From Pohlia nutans (Eukaryota > Streptophyta > Bryopsida > Bryales > Mniaceae), in the NCBI GenBank assembly GCA_022496805.1, contig CM040086.1, positions 6,326,501 to 6,390,500 of the forward strand: a stretch of 64,000 nt of DNA. Direction: 5' to 3'. Each line of letters begins with the position of its first letter. Position 1 is the stretch's first letter. This document shows positions 1-12,619 of the stretch, piece after piece. Under the pieces are notes generated by a model. The model was not told the DNA's origin. It saw only the letters and a program-made list of their open reading frames with translations, and searched no databases. Made by a program: the position numbers and the translations under genes.

Positions 1-1489
1 CTTGCTATTTTGGGTATCATAAAGTATCATATCAGAATTTTCCAAAAAGTAATTTTCAGCCGAAAAAGTATATTAACGTTTGAGTGCAAGACATAAGAGA
101 TAATGGTCCCTTCAGATTTAGCCTTTGTTCACAACCACCAAACTCAAAAATTTAAGAAAAAATTGTGAATTCAGGTTTGATCACACCACACTTTGCACAC
201 TGACAAACAACTCATGCACACTCCTGAGAGACCCATTACGAAAAACTGGCTCATGTTTGCAGAATTTTCTAATTTTATCAAATTGTAAATTACTTTTGGG
301 GACGACCAAAATTTAGAGGTGCTTACATAGCACTGCCTTCTGACCCAAGCTATGATGATAAAATTTGACCAACTCAACATCCATCTAGAATTGGAGGAAG
401 TGTACCACTCTTATTGTAGACTTTCTATAAGATAAATAAATGCCATTGTTATCTCATGCTAGATCCACACATAAGACATAATCATAACATCATAAAGTAG
501 TGTATCGTGACAATGTTATGATTATTACAATGGTAGAGATGATAGCTTAAATTAGTCAATTTTAACTAATCATTTCTTGTATTATAAAATTACACATTAA
601 TATCATATCATAATATCCAATGAGTAATTTTCAATCAAGAATGTATATTAGCATCGGATATACCATACATACGTAAATATAATATTATGAAATAATAATG
701 TATCAGAACATATCATAACTATAACTGTCAGACTTGCCCCTATCATCCCCTCCCTACACTACAGTAGATGGAGCAGCACATTCCACACTTAATAAGACTT
801 CATTAATAGCTAGCTAATTGGAAAGGTGGAGTTCCAAGGTGATGAGCAGAGTGCATGATGGAAAGGCAAAGCAGATGAAGGCTACTGACTGTTATGACCT
901 CCAAGGCAAAGGTACATAATGAAGCAGACCTCGAAATATAAATGAATCCAGGGCTAAGTAGGTAATGTGAAAGTAGAGCCTGAACAAGTAATAAGAAAAT
1001 GGAACTTTGTTATGAGAGATACCATGCCATGTTCTTTCCATAACCTCATCAGTCGGAATCATGTTACACCATAAACAGTGCTGAAACAAGAAACAGATAT
1101 AAACAAAGCATGCCTGCCTCCCTACAGAAATACTTAGGCTCCTATAGAGGAAGTGATGCAATAAGCACTCTTAACAGTAGAAGGTTAACTAAGCTCCTAC
1201 AATTACATTATTTGTGCCTTGAGAAAAAGAAACATGGAAGACTCCTCACGGACCTTATACTGCTTAAGCCATCAATGAACTAAGGCAAAATCAATAGCCA
1301 CTTGGAAGAATCCATTGGTCTGATCTGACTGCCCTGAAACCGTCTCACTAAAATACTATCATTATAACTCATGTTATGGATGCAAGAAATGCCGTCTTTA
1401 ACAACTGAAGCCATGCCATCTATAATTTTTGTAATTTTCCAATATTCTTTTTCTTACCAGAAGGAGATCTTTCTAAGTACCGAGCGGAG
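1..1489. other. AT-rich flank, no gene recognised
   Basis: No open frame here resembles a known protein; the longest is about 89 codons and has no recognisable domain. The part from about 900 to 1490 is less AT-rich and, on the minus strand, would lie downstream of the candidate exon at 1490-1910. It contains an acceptor-like pyrimidine tract ending in CAG near 1080. It could be transcribed, but nothing fixes a product. Confidence 0.3.
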
Positions 1490-1910
1490 GTGCTTACCTC
1501 AACATGGATTGGATTGATAGGTCTTCGACACGAAACTCATGAAACCCCAAGCAATTGCCATCCATACTCCCCAGCAGCAGCACAAGTACAATCCACTTTC
1601 AGGAATGCAAACGCCATCGTCACTTTAATTTTCAGGCTCGACTAAAATCTCCACAGCTTGCAGGATTGGGATCACTAACGTACTGTCATATGCACTCTTG
1701 TGAGTGAGCTCAAGATGATCCGCAGCCATTACACACACAGTTGCGAGGGGACGAGGGTTTCCGGTAAAGAAATGAATAAAAAAGAAAAAGAAAAATGGGG
1801 GTGGAGATAAGGAAGGAAGGAGGCGAAGCGCATTGGCTGTGGAGGATTTCCCGATTGCCCCGCTATCCACTCATCGGACGATCCCTGCCTCACGGAGACT
1901 AGTAACTAGT
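1490..1910 (-). other. Candidate exon of an unidentified minus-strand transcript
   Basis: This block is clearly more GC-rich than its surroundings. Read on the minus strand it ends at about 1490 with a good 5' splice site (TTGAG followed by GTAAGC). It has short open frames: an 81-codon frame from about 1870 to 1625 with a phenylalanine run, and a 26-codon frame after it. None matches a family I recognise. It may be a 5' untranslated or first coding exon of a gene that continues leftwards out of the window. The base composition and splice site are seen; the transcript is inferred. Confidence 0.25.
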
Positions 1911-2280
1911 AAGCTGGCTGACTACACTGGAATCACCATTTGATAAGGTATAGGGCTCTAAACCTGCGACAGTTCTAAACCCGCACTCTACCAAGGATGA
2001 ACATTTTGAAATTTTGAATGTCCCATGGTGAAGTGCACCACTTCAGAACCCATGTCATTTCAACTTCAAAAATTCATAACTAATTTTAGGAACATCCAAA
2101 TTTATTGATTCAAAGAATGTTGGTCTTTGCTTGAATTTGTCTATCAATGAAAAATCATGTTCAGGTCTCCCTATGTCCTCATAAATTCATAGCCCTTAAA
2201 GTGGCGGATTTAAAGCCTCCTACCTTACAGTATGGTTGGGTGAATGGCGTGGCTACATTCATCCATACGGACAAATTTGT

Positions 2281-2425
2281 TGGCTCTAACTGTAGGGAAG
2301 AGGCATTGTGGAGATACTCATTTTTTTGGGCTAAATATCACTGTAATGTAATATTCCATTCATGATTTCACTAAAACGCATTCTTGTCTTTTACTTGTTC
2401 TATTCCGGTTAGAGCTTTCTCGTTG
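2281..2425 (-). repeat. Dispersed repeat, copy 1 (pairs with 24546-24692)
   Basis: About 145 bp matches 24546-24692 in the opposite orientation, including the shared run GGCTCTAACTGTAGGGAAGA and the stretch around CATTCTTGTC. No terminal repeats or target duplication could be defined, so the class is unknown. Confidence 0.55.
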
Positions 2426-2953
2426 CGTAGCTGCTTGTTTCCATTTTGAACAAATTTGCATCTAATTTGGATGAATTTACTACAATATTCTAATTATTGG
2501 TAAAGCCTCTCGTAAATATCGTGGGCCACAGTATAAGGTGATTTCAATATTAGTAAGGGTCGGTTTTACATTATGGCTGTCGAAGTTGAGAATTTGTCAA
2601 GTTCATGGCCAATTTAAATTAAGAGTTCAAAAGCTTATGTTGAAAATATATAATATACTGATAGAAATTGGAGCCTTTGGTTTGCTAGAGTGTGAAGCCT
2701 TAAAGGCTGAGTTCACAGTCCAAGCCTTTGGTCGGACATAACGTGAAGCTCCAAATGTCAAATCCAAAGTCCAAACCTTTAGTAGGCCATAGTATCACAA
2801 TCTTTATATTGATTAATTAATGGACGATGAACAAAAACAAGCAACTTTAGTGACGTTGTGAATGGAACGTTTCAAATCTTAATGATTCTTTTAAATGTGG
2901 AAAGAGGAGTTTAGAGAGAGGAAGATAGAGCCGCATCTTTAGAGTCATCTGCT

Positions 2954-3175
2954 CAGGGAGGTAACTTTCAAAAAATTACGTAACAACGTTCAAATAAATC
3001 TTTGAGAGTAAATTTTATAAATGATTTAGACTAATACGTGATGCTCAAAATTGATTACAAGAATAAAGTTAGAATAATCTTAGATAATTACTAACTACAA
3101 TAAGAATTATTTTTTATTTTTAGGATACTTGTAAATACCCTTTGTTCACACGTGATATCCAAAAGATAAAAAGGA
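2954..3175. mobile_element. Decayed MITE related to the element at 10901-11150
   Basis: The left end (CAGGGAGGTAACTTTC) and much of the interior (TTACGTAACAACG; ACCCTTTGTTCACACGTGAT) match the intact 8-bp-TSD element at 10901-11150. The right inverted repeat is eroded. A second, older copy of that family. Confidence 0.6.
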
Positions 3176-3339
3176 GTATTATAAGAACCTTAAAAATTAA
3201 ATACAAAGAGTGTTTGAAAGTACTCCCCAATGTTATCCGTAAAGTGAATACGAGGGAGCTTGTGTTTTGTCTGGCCTTTTCATACTCAAAATATACCTCC
3301 TTTACAATCTCAAACATAAACAGCTAGATAGCTAGTTGT

Positions 3340-3590
3340 GGGGGGGGGGGGGGGGTTGAGTTGGAGTGGAAGTACTTCTATATTCCTCAATGGAAACTCA
3401 CATGCAGTTTGGGGAAGTATCTCTTGCATTGAAAGGATTCGAGGTTCAAATCTCTCTGACAATGCAAAGTGCAATAATTGGTTTTGAAGCTAATAGCATA
3501 GTTTCTAGGTTTTGAAGCTAATAGCATAGTTTCTAAACAGAGGCAAAACTAGGTTCTTCTGCCTTTGAAGCTAATAGCATAGTTTTGCAT
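3340..3590. repeat. G run, tRNA-like B box and short tandem repeat
   Basis: A run of 16 G (3340-3355) is followed at about 3395-3480 by a segment with a pol III B-box-like string (GAGGTTCAAATCTC), similar to 47280-47355 and possibly a tRNA-derived SINE head. From 3481 a ~29-bp unit containing TTTGAAGCTAATAGCATAG occurs twice in tandem and a third time at about 3563. The tandem repeat is plain; the SINE reading is inference. Confidence 0.5.
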
Positions 3591-4427
3591 TGTCTCTCCT
3601 CTTCTAGTAATATTTTCTAAATTTTACAAATAAATCTATTCAATCACCAACTAATTTTTTGTGCCATAAAGTGGCCATTCTTTCACAAGTTATTAATGAC
3701 ATATCAAGTTCTCTAGGTTTGAAGAGGTATCATTATACTAATGTCACTTTTGAAAAGAATACTTAGAAGTTGCCATGGAATTTCGGCAAACCGTAGCTTC
3801 CTATCAGCTTGGTCAAAAATAAACAAATAAAAGGGTGCGTAAATTTTTGAGAAACTAGTGACCTAGTTTGGTCAAAAATAAATAAATTGGGTTAAAAGAC
3901 TAACGATTTTAATGTAATTCATTTGTATGTTATTGCCCAATTTTAATGTATTATTTATCAAGTTGCTTGACTGTTTTTTGCAATTTTATTAATTATTGAA
4001 TAGAAAGATGCTCAAGCTGCTAGAAAGCTAAGGTATCTATGTTTTGGAAAACTTGAACCCATATTGGATTACAAAAGTTCAAATTCAATGTAGAAGCAAG
4101 AAAATTTCAATCAACAAGCATAAAATAGAGATAAAACTTTGTTTCTCATTGCTTCAACATGACATGAACAAAGTCAAAGACTTATTAAAAACCCTACAAA
4201 CTAATATAATAAGGACTTCTTTACATCTTAAAGTTTCCTTTTAATCATAAACACTTTAATGTTATATTTTCACCTAAGTATTGTATATCATTTACGCAAT
4301 TTTAAACTACTTCATATGAGTATGAAAAAATAATTTGAGCTAATGTTTTTAGCATATACGTGGCCATTGTATGAATTCTACATGTAGTAAACTGAAAATC
4401 ACCAATTTGTTGAACAATTCAAGTTAA

Positions 4428-4635
4428 CCCCTAAAAGACCAAGGATATAAAGTTTTAAAATAAAAAATTAAATTGATCATATTTTGAAATATGTAATTTT
4501 ATATCAATAGATCTAGTGAAGATCATTGTATGAATTGGTCCAAAAAACAAAATTAAACAAGAGGAAGCCCAAATAGGACCTATTCAACACTATAAAAAAC
4601 ATGGAGTTTGATTTGGGCTTCTTGATCTTTAGGGA
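4428..4635 (+). mobile_element. TTAA-flanked MITE, family A copy 1
   Basis: A 208-bp element begins CCCCTAAAAGACCAAGG and ends GATCTTTAGGGA, with TTAA on both sides (4424-4427 and 4636-4639). The interior (AATAGGACCTATTCAA, CTATAAAAAACATG) is shared with 20976-21278, 31089-31326 and, reversed, 44217-44449. The TTAA target and CCC...GGG ends resemble piggyBac-type transposons; with no coding capacity it would be non-autonomous. Confidence 0.75.
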
Positions 4636-6209
4636 TTAATAAATCATTGCATTTACATAAAAGAGAATATTCAAGTTTGATTTTTTTTCATTTGGCTTGA
4701 TCTTCTTATAATTTTCTTTTATCAAGTGACATTGTTCTCAAAAGGTGCTATGTGTGTAATTAGTATAATTTATTCAATTCTCGGGGGTGCACCTTTCATT
4801 AAAATGTAGAATCACGTGTGTTTGCAGTGTACTCTAAAAGCCCCCTATATACAAGATATTTTTTGTGAAATTAAATAATACGCATACAATTGCAACAATA
4901 AATATACAAAGGAAAATATGTATACACAAAAAACATCCATTCATATATAGCCATTAACATAATTATACACATATACTTTTGAACTATAATTAGCCCCTAT
5001 AATATGTGTAACAAAATATCCTAGCTTTCATCAACAAGGTTGTTGTAAACTTTTTCATCTCCGGATGTAACTCATAAACATTTAATTTAGCAATATATGT
5101 CATTGTAGCTAATGCAATTATTGTCTCTAAGTTACCATCAAATAATCAATATGATCATATGTCCAATTGTTGTTACCAAATGAGAAAAAACATTAATTTT
5201 TACCAAATGAGATAAACCAGTTGGTCAAGAATGCTGTCACAACATGCGTTACTTTCTCAAATGTTGCAATATACAAGCTCTAACAAACAGAGTCATGCTC
5301 TTCACCGACACATCATGATCGCGAAAAATGGAGTTGTGCAAGTCCACCACGCGTTTTAGTCTTGTGATAAAAACAACTCAGCTTTAGATTCTTCAAAACC
5401 CTAGAAAAGGTTCGGAAGGAAACACTCATCTTTGCTCGAAATGAGAGACTTTACTGGTGATGAAAAAAAAATCCGGCGGAACTTCAGAGGCTCGTACAGC
5501 TTCTTTGATCTCTACCTCGTTTTTGTAGATGGATGCAATGGTTGTTTGTCTTGCAATATTCATATCATCCAAATCACTCTCAATATGTACTCACGGCAGG
5601 GTTTTTGGATACGCATCAAGATCCAAATTCAACAAATTACAAACTTGCTATAAAGAATGAATGCCGAGGGAGCACTTGTTCATCGAAGAATTTGACAAGC
5701 ACTAGTGATGATCTGTCTTTGGAGCCACTTCAGAAAATAAACAGTAGACACTTAGGAGACAAGCAAAAAGTAGATTCGTGGATGGAAAATACTACATTGA
5801 ATCTGCACTGGTCCTTCGCCCGCCCCCCAAACCATAAGAATGAGCAAACACAATGAACGTGCGCTCAACCTCCAAAGCATAGCAAATGAGCGTGCGCTCA
5901 GTCAAGTGGGAGTGCTGTGGCTAAATATAGGAGAAAACAAAAACCTAAGGATCGGAGTGAAAAAGGGTTCTAATTACTAAGCTCAACGCTTCCATTCAAA
6001 TCCCTAATATTGTCTGTTGTTGAATTGCTTGTATGATGCCCAATATTACCTTGATACCTCACATGATGCCTAATACCATGTATATGCTTCCTACTACCCT
6101 AATAACATGTGAATGGTTCTTGTGAAGAAATAAGGTTGCTAACCAAAAAAATTCATCCTACTTTCATCCAATATGAAAACTTATTCTATATAGTCTAGTA
6201 ACACTACCA
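4636..6209. other. AT-rich spacer with one partial MITE end
   Basis: At 4780-4860 there is a single end of the CTCGGGG family (CTCGGGGGTGCAC, then AGAATCACGTG) with no partner end found nearby. The segment 5400-5860 is somewhat less AT-rich and holds frames of 73 and 107 codons that match nothing I recognise. Otherwise nothing is seen. Confidence 0.4.
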
Positions 6210-7613
6210 ACACGCAATTCGCTATTTATGCACTTGGTCAAGTGCGTTCATTTCATGAGCAAATCTTGCTTAAAATTTTTTGTGTAAAAATTTCTCTAAA
6301 AAACAACCATTTTTGTCGTTCTACAATTACTTTCATTGTAAACAAACAATTATTTAATTTTATTTTATTCTTATCTTTATCTTTTATCTTTATCTTTTAT
6401 TTTATTTTTTCTTTTATCTTTTCTCTATCTTGTTTCATTTATCTTATTTCTTTCTTGTCTTCAATTTATTTTCCTTCTTGTCTTCCTTCTTGTCTTCCTT
6501 CTTGTCTTCTTCTTTTTCTTCGATTTTTTTTCATTCCTCTTGTGGCAGCCGCAAATCCTTCGCCCGCACCAAAGACAAAAAAAGAAAAAAAAGAAAAAGA
6601 AAAAGAAAACCTTTTTTTTTTTTTTTTTTTTTTTTTGGAGTTCGTCTTCTTTTTTGTTTGGGGCTCATGAACCCTGAAAATAGAAATTTTAAAAAATAAA
6701 GATTTAGGGTTCAGCCGCCGGCGGCTGAACCCTAAACGGCGGAGGATGCACAAAAAAAAAAAAAAAAAAAGTTTTTTTTTTTTGTTTTTTGCTTTTTTCT
6801 ATTTTTAGTCTGCTGTGGGCTAGAGGGTGCGCGGCCGCGCACCCTCTGCCTCATTTTCTCCTCTCCTCCTCTCCTCCTCCCCCTCTCTCCCTCTTCTTCT
6901 CTCTCCCCTCTCCCCTCTCCTCATATATATAGGGGAGAGAGAAGAAGAGGGAGAGAGGGAGAGGAGGAGAAGAGGAGAGGAGAAAATGAGGCAGAGGGTG
7001 CGCGGCCGCGCACCCTCTAGCCCACATCAAACTAAAAATAGATTTTAAATTTATTATTATTATTTTTTTGTGCATCCTCCGCCGTTTAGGGTTCAGCCGC
7101 CGGCGGCTGAACCCTAAATCTTTATTTTTTAAAATTTCTATTTTCAGGGTTCATGAGCCCCAAACAAAAAAGAAGACGAACTCCAAAAAAAAAAAAAAAA
7201 AAAAAAAAAAGGTTTTCTTTTTCTTTTTCTTTTTTTTCTTTTTTTGTCTTTGGTGCGGGCGAAGGATTTGCGGCTGCCACAAGAGGAATGAAAAAAAATC
7301 GAAGAAAAAGAAGAAGACAAGAAGGAAGACAAGAAGGAAGACAAGAAGGAAAATAAATTGAAGACAAGAAAGAAATAAGATAAATGAAACAAGATAAAGA
7401 ATAGATAAAAGAAAAAATAAAATAAAAGATAAAGATAAAAGATAAAGATAAGAATAAAAATTAAATAAAATAATTGTTTGTTTACAATGAAAGTAATTGT
7501 AGAACGACAAAAATGGTTGTTTTTTAGAGAAATTTTTACGACAATATTTTTAATGCTTCCGGGGACCAAATGCATGATTATATCGCCAAGTGCGTAAATA
7601 GCGAATTGCGTGT
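6210..7613. mobile_element. 1.4-kb fold-back (long inverted repeat) element
   Basis: Two arms of about 700 bp are near-perfect reverse complements around an ATATATAT centre at about 6923-6930. Outer ends read AACACGCAATTCGC on the left and GCGAATTGCGTGTT on the right. Each arm contains, from outside in: an AT-rich outer block, a T-rich then GAAGGAAGACAA-type purine repeat, an A/T homopolymer, a short palindrome (CAGCCGCCGGCGGCTG), and a GC-rich palindrome (GAGGGTGCGCGGCCGCGCAC...). The arms differ near the ends (about 6240-6280 against 7535-7575). Low-complexity Lys- or Phe-rich open frames here are by-products of these tracts. A shorter relative sits at 35978-36350. Target duplication is unclear (possibly TACCA), so the superfamily is unassigned. 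Confidence 0.85.
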
Positions 7614-8055
7614 TTACCATACAAGTACAATTTTCGTATACTTTTTAAAAGCCCTCCATATATGTACGTACGTAACTACAAATTATAATATATATACGAT
7701 ATTTATACATAATACAACAAGTTTTAAATCAATACCCCTCCTATGCACTCACATATACTTATACATGTTGAGTACAATGCAGTCCCTGAGATCTAATTAT
7801 GATTGCCAAAATTGACAAAGTTGAAGGACTTGATGGTCTAACTTGTTTTGAAGTATACCACATTGATGTTAAAGGATATGGAAGTTACTCTGTAATTTTT
7901 TTTATTAAAATAGTAATGCTTTTAAAATAGAATATGTAAGTTATATATATATTAATGTAGTGCAAATTTGAATTATCATATACATGAAAGTAAATTGAAG
8001 GCCTACATACAAGCTTACAAATAGGGACCAATCAAAGGATCATGTTGGATTCAAG
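7614..8055. other. AT-rich spacer
   Basis: Nothing is recognised: only short frames (at most 81 codons) and AT-rich sequence between the fold-back element and the MITE at 8056. Confidence 0.4.
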
Positions 8056-8325
8056 CTCGGGGGGTGCATTGTACTAAACATGTTTGAGTATACGTGAGTG
8101 CACAGAAGGGGTATTAATTTGAACACTGCCGTATTACGTATACATACAATAAACACATTTAGAACCAAAAATATTCACGTATACTTCCACTAAACATATA
8201 TTTAAAACAAAATACATCTGTATACAAAGATATTTAGACATATATCCTCTCGTATACAGGGGGTTTTTAGAAGGGGTCATGAACGCACGTGATTCTCAAA
8301 CATAATGTAGAGTGCAACCCCCGAG
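8056..8325. mobile_element. MITE with CTCGGGG ends and 8-bp target duplication
   Basis: The element starts CTCGGGGGGTGCA and ends with its complement TGCAACCCCCGAG; GATTCAAG directly flanks both sides (8048-8055 and 8326-8333), an exact 8-bp target duplication. Ends are inverted for about 50 bp, including ACGTGAGTGCA against GCACGTGATTC. An 8-bp duplication is typical of hAT transposons; the terminal bases are not the usual hAT ones, so the class is tentative. Confidence 0.8.
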
Positions 8326-10429
8326 GATTCAAGAGGTGTATTCAATATGTAAAACCTAATATTTAAAATTGGGCATCATTTCAACGTTTTCAAAACCCTT
8401 GATGTCAAAAAGTAATTTTTTTTTAGAGCTTTCACCTCTCGTTTTTAAAGATCATGATACATGATAATAGCTTAATTATGATAACAAGCTTTTTAAATTG
8501 ATAACAACCATTGATAATATTGCAATGATAATCTACGTCTTTGGATTAATTTTGAATATTCATTATTAAAGGAAATATAAATTGATGGAAATTGGAATTC
8601 TAACTTTGTACGTAATTATCCTTCATGTAGTTGTATATTGCAAAACAAGAATTCCAACTTTTGTTATTTTAATAAATTTTTGTGTTTGCTTAGTAATGGT
8701 CTTATATGACCCATTGAAATGAACAAAGATCGAGAGAAGAACATATTATATTTGGTTTGCATGATAAATGAACAAAAAAATATATGAATCAATATGAAAA
8801 AACAAAAAGATTACCTTTCAAGTTTAAAATCAAGGTCAAACAAAAACTATTATTGTAATCCTAGAGCACATGCCAAAGTAAGCCAAATTTAATTTGATGC
8901 ATTCCTCCAAAAGTAATTTTGAAATGTACAAAGCATAACTCATCATTTCAATTCAAGCAAAATCTTCAAAGTATATTAAAGGCATAAATCATTTTATGCA
9001 AATATCCTTCTATGGTGCCTTTAACTCCATTTTCATTTATAAATTTGTGCTTAGTTTTTTATTATTAAAAAATTAAAAAATCCTAAATTTTTTTGACAAT
9101 GATTCTTTAAAGTTATCATTTTAAAATAATTGTGAAAAATTAAATATATAATATGCATAAATATTGAAACATTTATCATATTCTAACTTTATTTTATTTC
9201 AATTACATGATATTTACAGAATTTCACAAAATATTGGTTGCCAAGTTTAATGTTTGATTATAATGAAGATGTTTTACTAAAGATTATATAGAATTATTTT
9301 CTAACCTAATGTTTCAAAATTTATGAAAGGTATTTTGTATTAGCTACTTGAGACCATGATAGATTGAAACTTAGAAATAATTATTTTAAAATGAATAAAA
9401 GAGTGACAACCTAACCTTATGCAACAAAATAGAACAAAGTCTTGTTCCTTTAACTTGAAATGGACATTTTTGCAAGTTCATTATTCCATGCTATATGTTA
9501 GCAAAGGATTGCACCAATAAATTTCATATCTTTTCAAAGGTAATTCATACATATACATGAATTGATTTTCAAATTTAGGGTAAAATAATATTAATTTTGT
9601 TGATTTTTATAATGAGACAATGGTTTTAAAATGAATTATTGATTCATTTGAGAGCTTTTGGTTATAGATGGTGCTTAATTTCACGTTTTTGACAAAGATT
9701 TTTTATCATCTATGTATTCTAAAAACCTTATAATATTGAGCTACTTTGTCTTAGAATTAGTTTACAATGTTTGAACAAGCTACAAGACAAGTAAAACAAT
9801 TTAGTCCAAATCATGGCTACTTGAAGGCATGGGACAAATTGTTGAATAAGATGGGAATTCATTAAAATAAAAAACTCTTCAAAAAGCTATTTTTGAATGT
9901 AATGTAAAGTCTAAGTAAATGAGTCAACGGGACAAATTCTTCACATTTTGTATTTTTGTTTGCCACCTTGATAATTAGTATGAATATACTACACACTTAA
10001 GAATTAAGAAAAAATGGAATTACTAACAATTGCCTTGGTTTTAATACTTTATAATTCACCATGTCCCATATAAGTGTCCATATCTATAAACATCATCATT
10101 GGTATTTCTACATAAATCAAATGCCATTCAGATTATGTTGTAAATCTTCTACCTTGTCATTTTGATTTGTTTAATTCTTAAAGTTTAGAATTGCATTCAT
10201 ATGCTTTCTAGTTTAATTATTAAATTTAGTAAACTAATTCATTTTGTAATTTCAAGAAAAAACATGGCTAAGGTTAATAGTGTAGCCTAGGGTTCATATA
10301 GTTAGTCAAGCAAGGTGCAAAAGATATTTTTCCTTCATTTGGGCAACTATAATGTCACAATCCATGAATGGGTTGAATTTTTTTTCTTGTTTTTTACAGT
10401 TGAATTTCAACAAACCTCTTAAGTTTTGG
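8326..10429. other. AT-rich spacer, no gene
   Basis: About 2 kb of very AT-rich sequence with no convincing open frame, RNA gene or bounded repeat. It may be old, eroded transposon sequence. Confidence 0.4.
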
Positions 10430-10900
10430 GAACCATTCAATATGCTAGAAATGTAAAATTTTGGGCAATTGTTTTTAGTGCAAAACAAGCTCAATCATAT
10501 AGGGGTGAAGGTAGGAGTACCTATTATCATTCATTTGAGTAATCTGAACATTTTAGAAAATATACCAAGTGTGTCACAAAATTTTGAGGGAAAGATACAT
10601 TTCAGTGAAGTTAAATCAAAGTAAAATCATATCTTTTTGATAAATTTTTACTTTAGTTTAGTACATTTTTATATAGTTGAATTCTTTTTAAACTATGTTT
10701 CCCCCTATATTTGTTCAATATGTTAGAAATGACAATTTTGGACAATTTTTTGGGTGCAAAACAAGCTCAGTCATATAGGAGTTAAGGTGGAAGTACCTAT
10801 TACCATCCATTGAAGCATTCTGAACATCTTGATGGAGATATCAAGTGTAACAAATATTTGAGAGAAAGATAATTTAACCTTAGTGAAGTTGAATTGAAGT
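10430..10900 (+). repeat. Imperfect tandem duplication, ~290-bp spacing
   Basis: The segment at about 10450-10640 (GTGCAAAACAAGCTCAATCA, AGTACCTATTA, GAAGTTAAAT) recurs at about 10740-10900 (GTGCAAAACAAGCTCAGTCA, AGTACCTATTACC, GAAGTTGAAT). The second copy is interrupted at its right edge by the MITE at 10901. Confidence 0.65.
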
Positions 10901-11150
10901 CTCGGGGAGGTAACTTCTAAATATTACGTAACAACGTGCGAACAAAGATAGGGTCCAATAAATCTTTGAAGATAATTTTTATATATTATTTACATTAATA
11001 TAGGATGCTCGCAATTCATTACAAGAATAAAATGAGAATATTCTTGAAATATTACTAAATATAGTAAAATTATTTTTAGTATTAGGGTGCTTTTAAATAC
11101 CCTTTGTTCACACGTGATACTCAAAAGATACAAAGAGTGACCTCCCCGAG
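10901..11150. mobile_element. MITE with CTCGGGGAGG ends and 8-bp target duplication
   Basis: A 250-bp element starts CTCGGGGAGGTAACTT and ends GTGACCTCCCCGAG. The exact 8-bp duplication ATTGAAGT flanks it (10893-10900 and 11151-11158). It shares the CTCGGGG terminus and TSD length with 8056-8325 but has a different interior, so one transposase may move both. An older relative lies at 2954-3175. Confidence 0.85.
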
Positions 11151-11493
11151 ATTGAAGTGCATGAAATCAATTATTTTTGTCCAATAAAATGTGTAATTTT
11201 TATGAATTTTCAATGTAGTCTCCCTTTAAAATACAAAACCGCATTTAGATGGAGGCCTTGACCATTCAAAAGATGCTCTATAAACATTCAATATCAACCT
11301 ATAGTTGATAGAAAAGTTACTTTAAACTGTGCCTTCTACACCCAAATCCACCCATTTACACATAAAGAATCACTTCATTGTTGTGCTAAATTGCTTCCTT
11401 CATAGTCTTAATAGCATATTCATCACTTTGTGATCTCAATGTCATTCATTGAAGTAGCATACCTAGCCATCAAAGTTGGCATCTTATGCTTAA

Positions 11494-12036
11494 CCCCTAA
11501 GTGACGGATCAACCATTTTATGGTCTCTGCCCTTTTTTTACGGGCTGGCCAAAATAGAAAAACTATTTTTATAGGAAATAAAAATATATTTTTAAATAGG
11601 GAATCAAGTCTACTTTCCAACCCACTTTAAATCATGTCAATCCGAGTTAAACTCCTGCCGGGAGAAATTTTCAAAGAAAAACACCCTCTACATTGGCTAG
11701 TGTTAGAAAACGTACTATTTGGGGAAAGTAATGATGTTCTCTCCTTTGAAAAATTTGAAATTTTTGATTTTAGAATAGAATGTCTAGTTTTAACAAATCA
11801 TACAAAATTTCAAATTCTAAAAATAAAATTTGTAATTCTGATAAATATTTGAAGTTAAATGCTTCTAAATTCATTATGAGATGATAAAAAGCTATTTTTT
11901 GAAATTTGACCGTATGGATAATTACTAAACATCAAGCTCCTCATTTTCTCTTTTGGACCAAACTTCATCAAAGTTGAAGAAGTAAATTTTTATAACACAT
12001 TTATGTTTTGCCCTTACCCCCTCCGTCATTTAGGGG
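11494..12036. mobile_element. TTAA-flanked element (543 bp), family K
   Basis: Begins CCCCTAAGTGACGGATC and ends CTCCGTCATTTAGGGG, with TTAA at 11490-11493 and 12037-12040. The termini pair over about 15 bp. A dyad (ACCATTTTATGGT) lies about 19-31 nt inside the left end, the same position as the dyads in elements D, E, F and H. No coding capacity. Confidence 0.8.
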
Positions 12037-12619
12037 TTAACAATTAATTTGTTTGAAAAAATTCTTTTCAACAAATGCCAAGATTTTGTATGGTTAATGA
12101 ATTCTTCAAGATTCTCTTCTTCACCATACAAAATATAATATTTTTAAAAACACAATTTCCTAAAAAAATGGGTTCTCTTCTTATAATTATTTTTTGCCGA
12201 TGCTTATGACCAACTACGGTACCTAAACCCGCTTTACTTACACTCAATTCCACATATCACTTATTGCATTTAGTGCCTTCTCGAGTGCCTTCTTTTGCAT
12301 TACATTGTTAAGCCCTAGATTTTATACTCTTGTACGTACTAAAGTTTTCAAGATTCTCTTGGATGCTCTTGGATGCTCTTTGTTTTCACATCATAAGTTT
12401 GTCTTACTTGAATCCTACTAAATTCCCTCGTATAATGGCAGGTATCATCTTTCACTATAGTTGCAAAGAAAGTAATTATATTAGTAAAAATCAAACAATG
12501 GCAAGCACAACTTACCACAAAATCGAGCACAAAATGCAGAACCCTATTATTATAGAATGGAGGTTGAATTGGGTTAATCTCAAAGTGGAATTGGGGTCAA
12601 CAATATAGGGTGCATAATT

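Noticed and set aside
6242..7620. Several open frames of 67-158 codons, Phe- or Lys-rich, on both strands
   Set aside because: They are produced by T-rich, A-rich and GAAGGAAGA tracts mirrored in the two arms of the fold-back element; no domain, and each appears on both strands.
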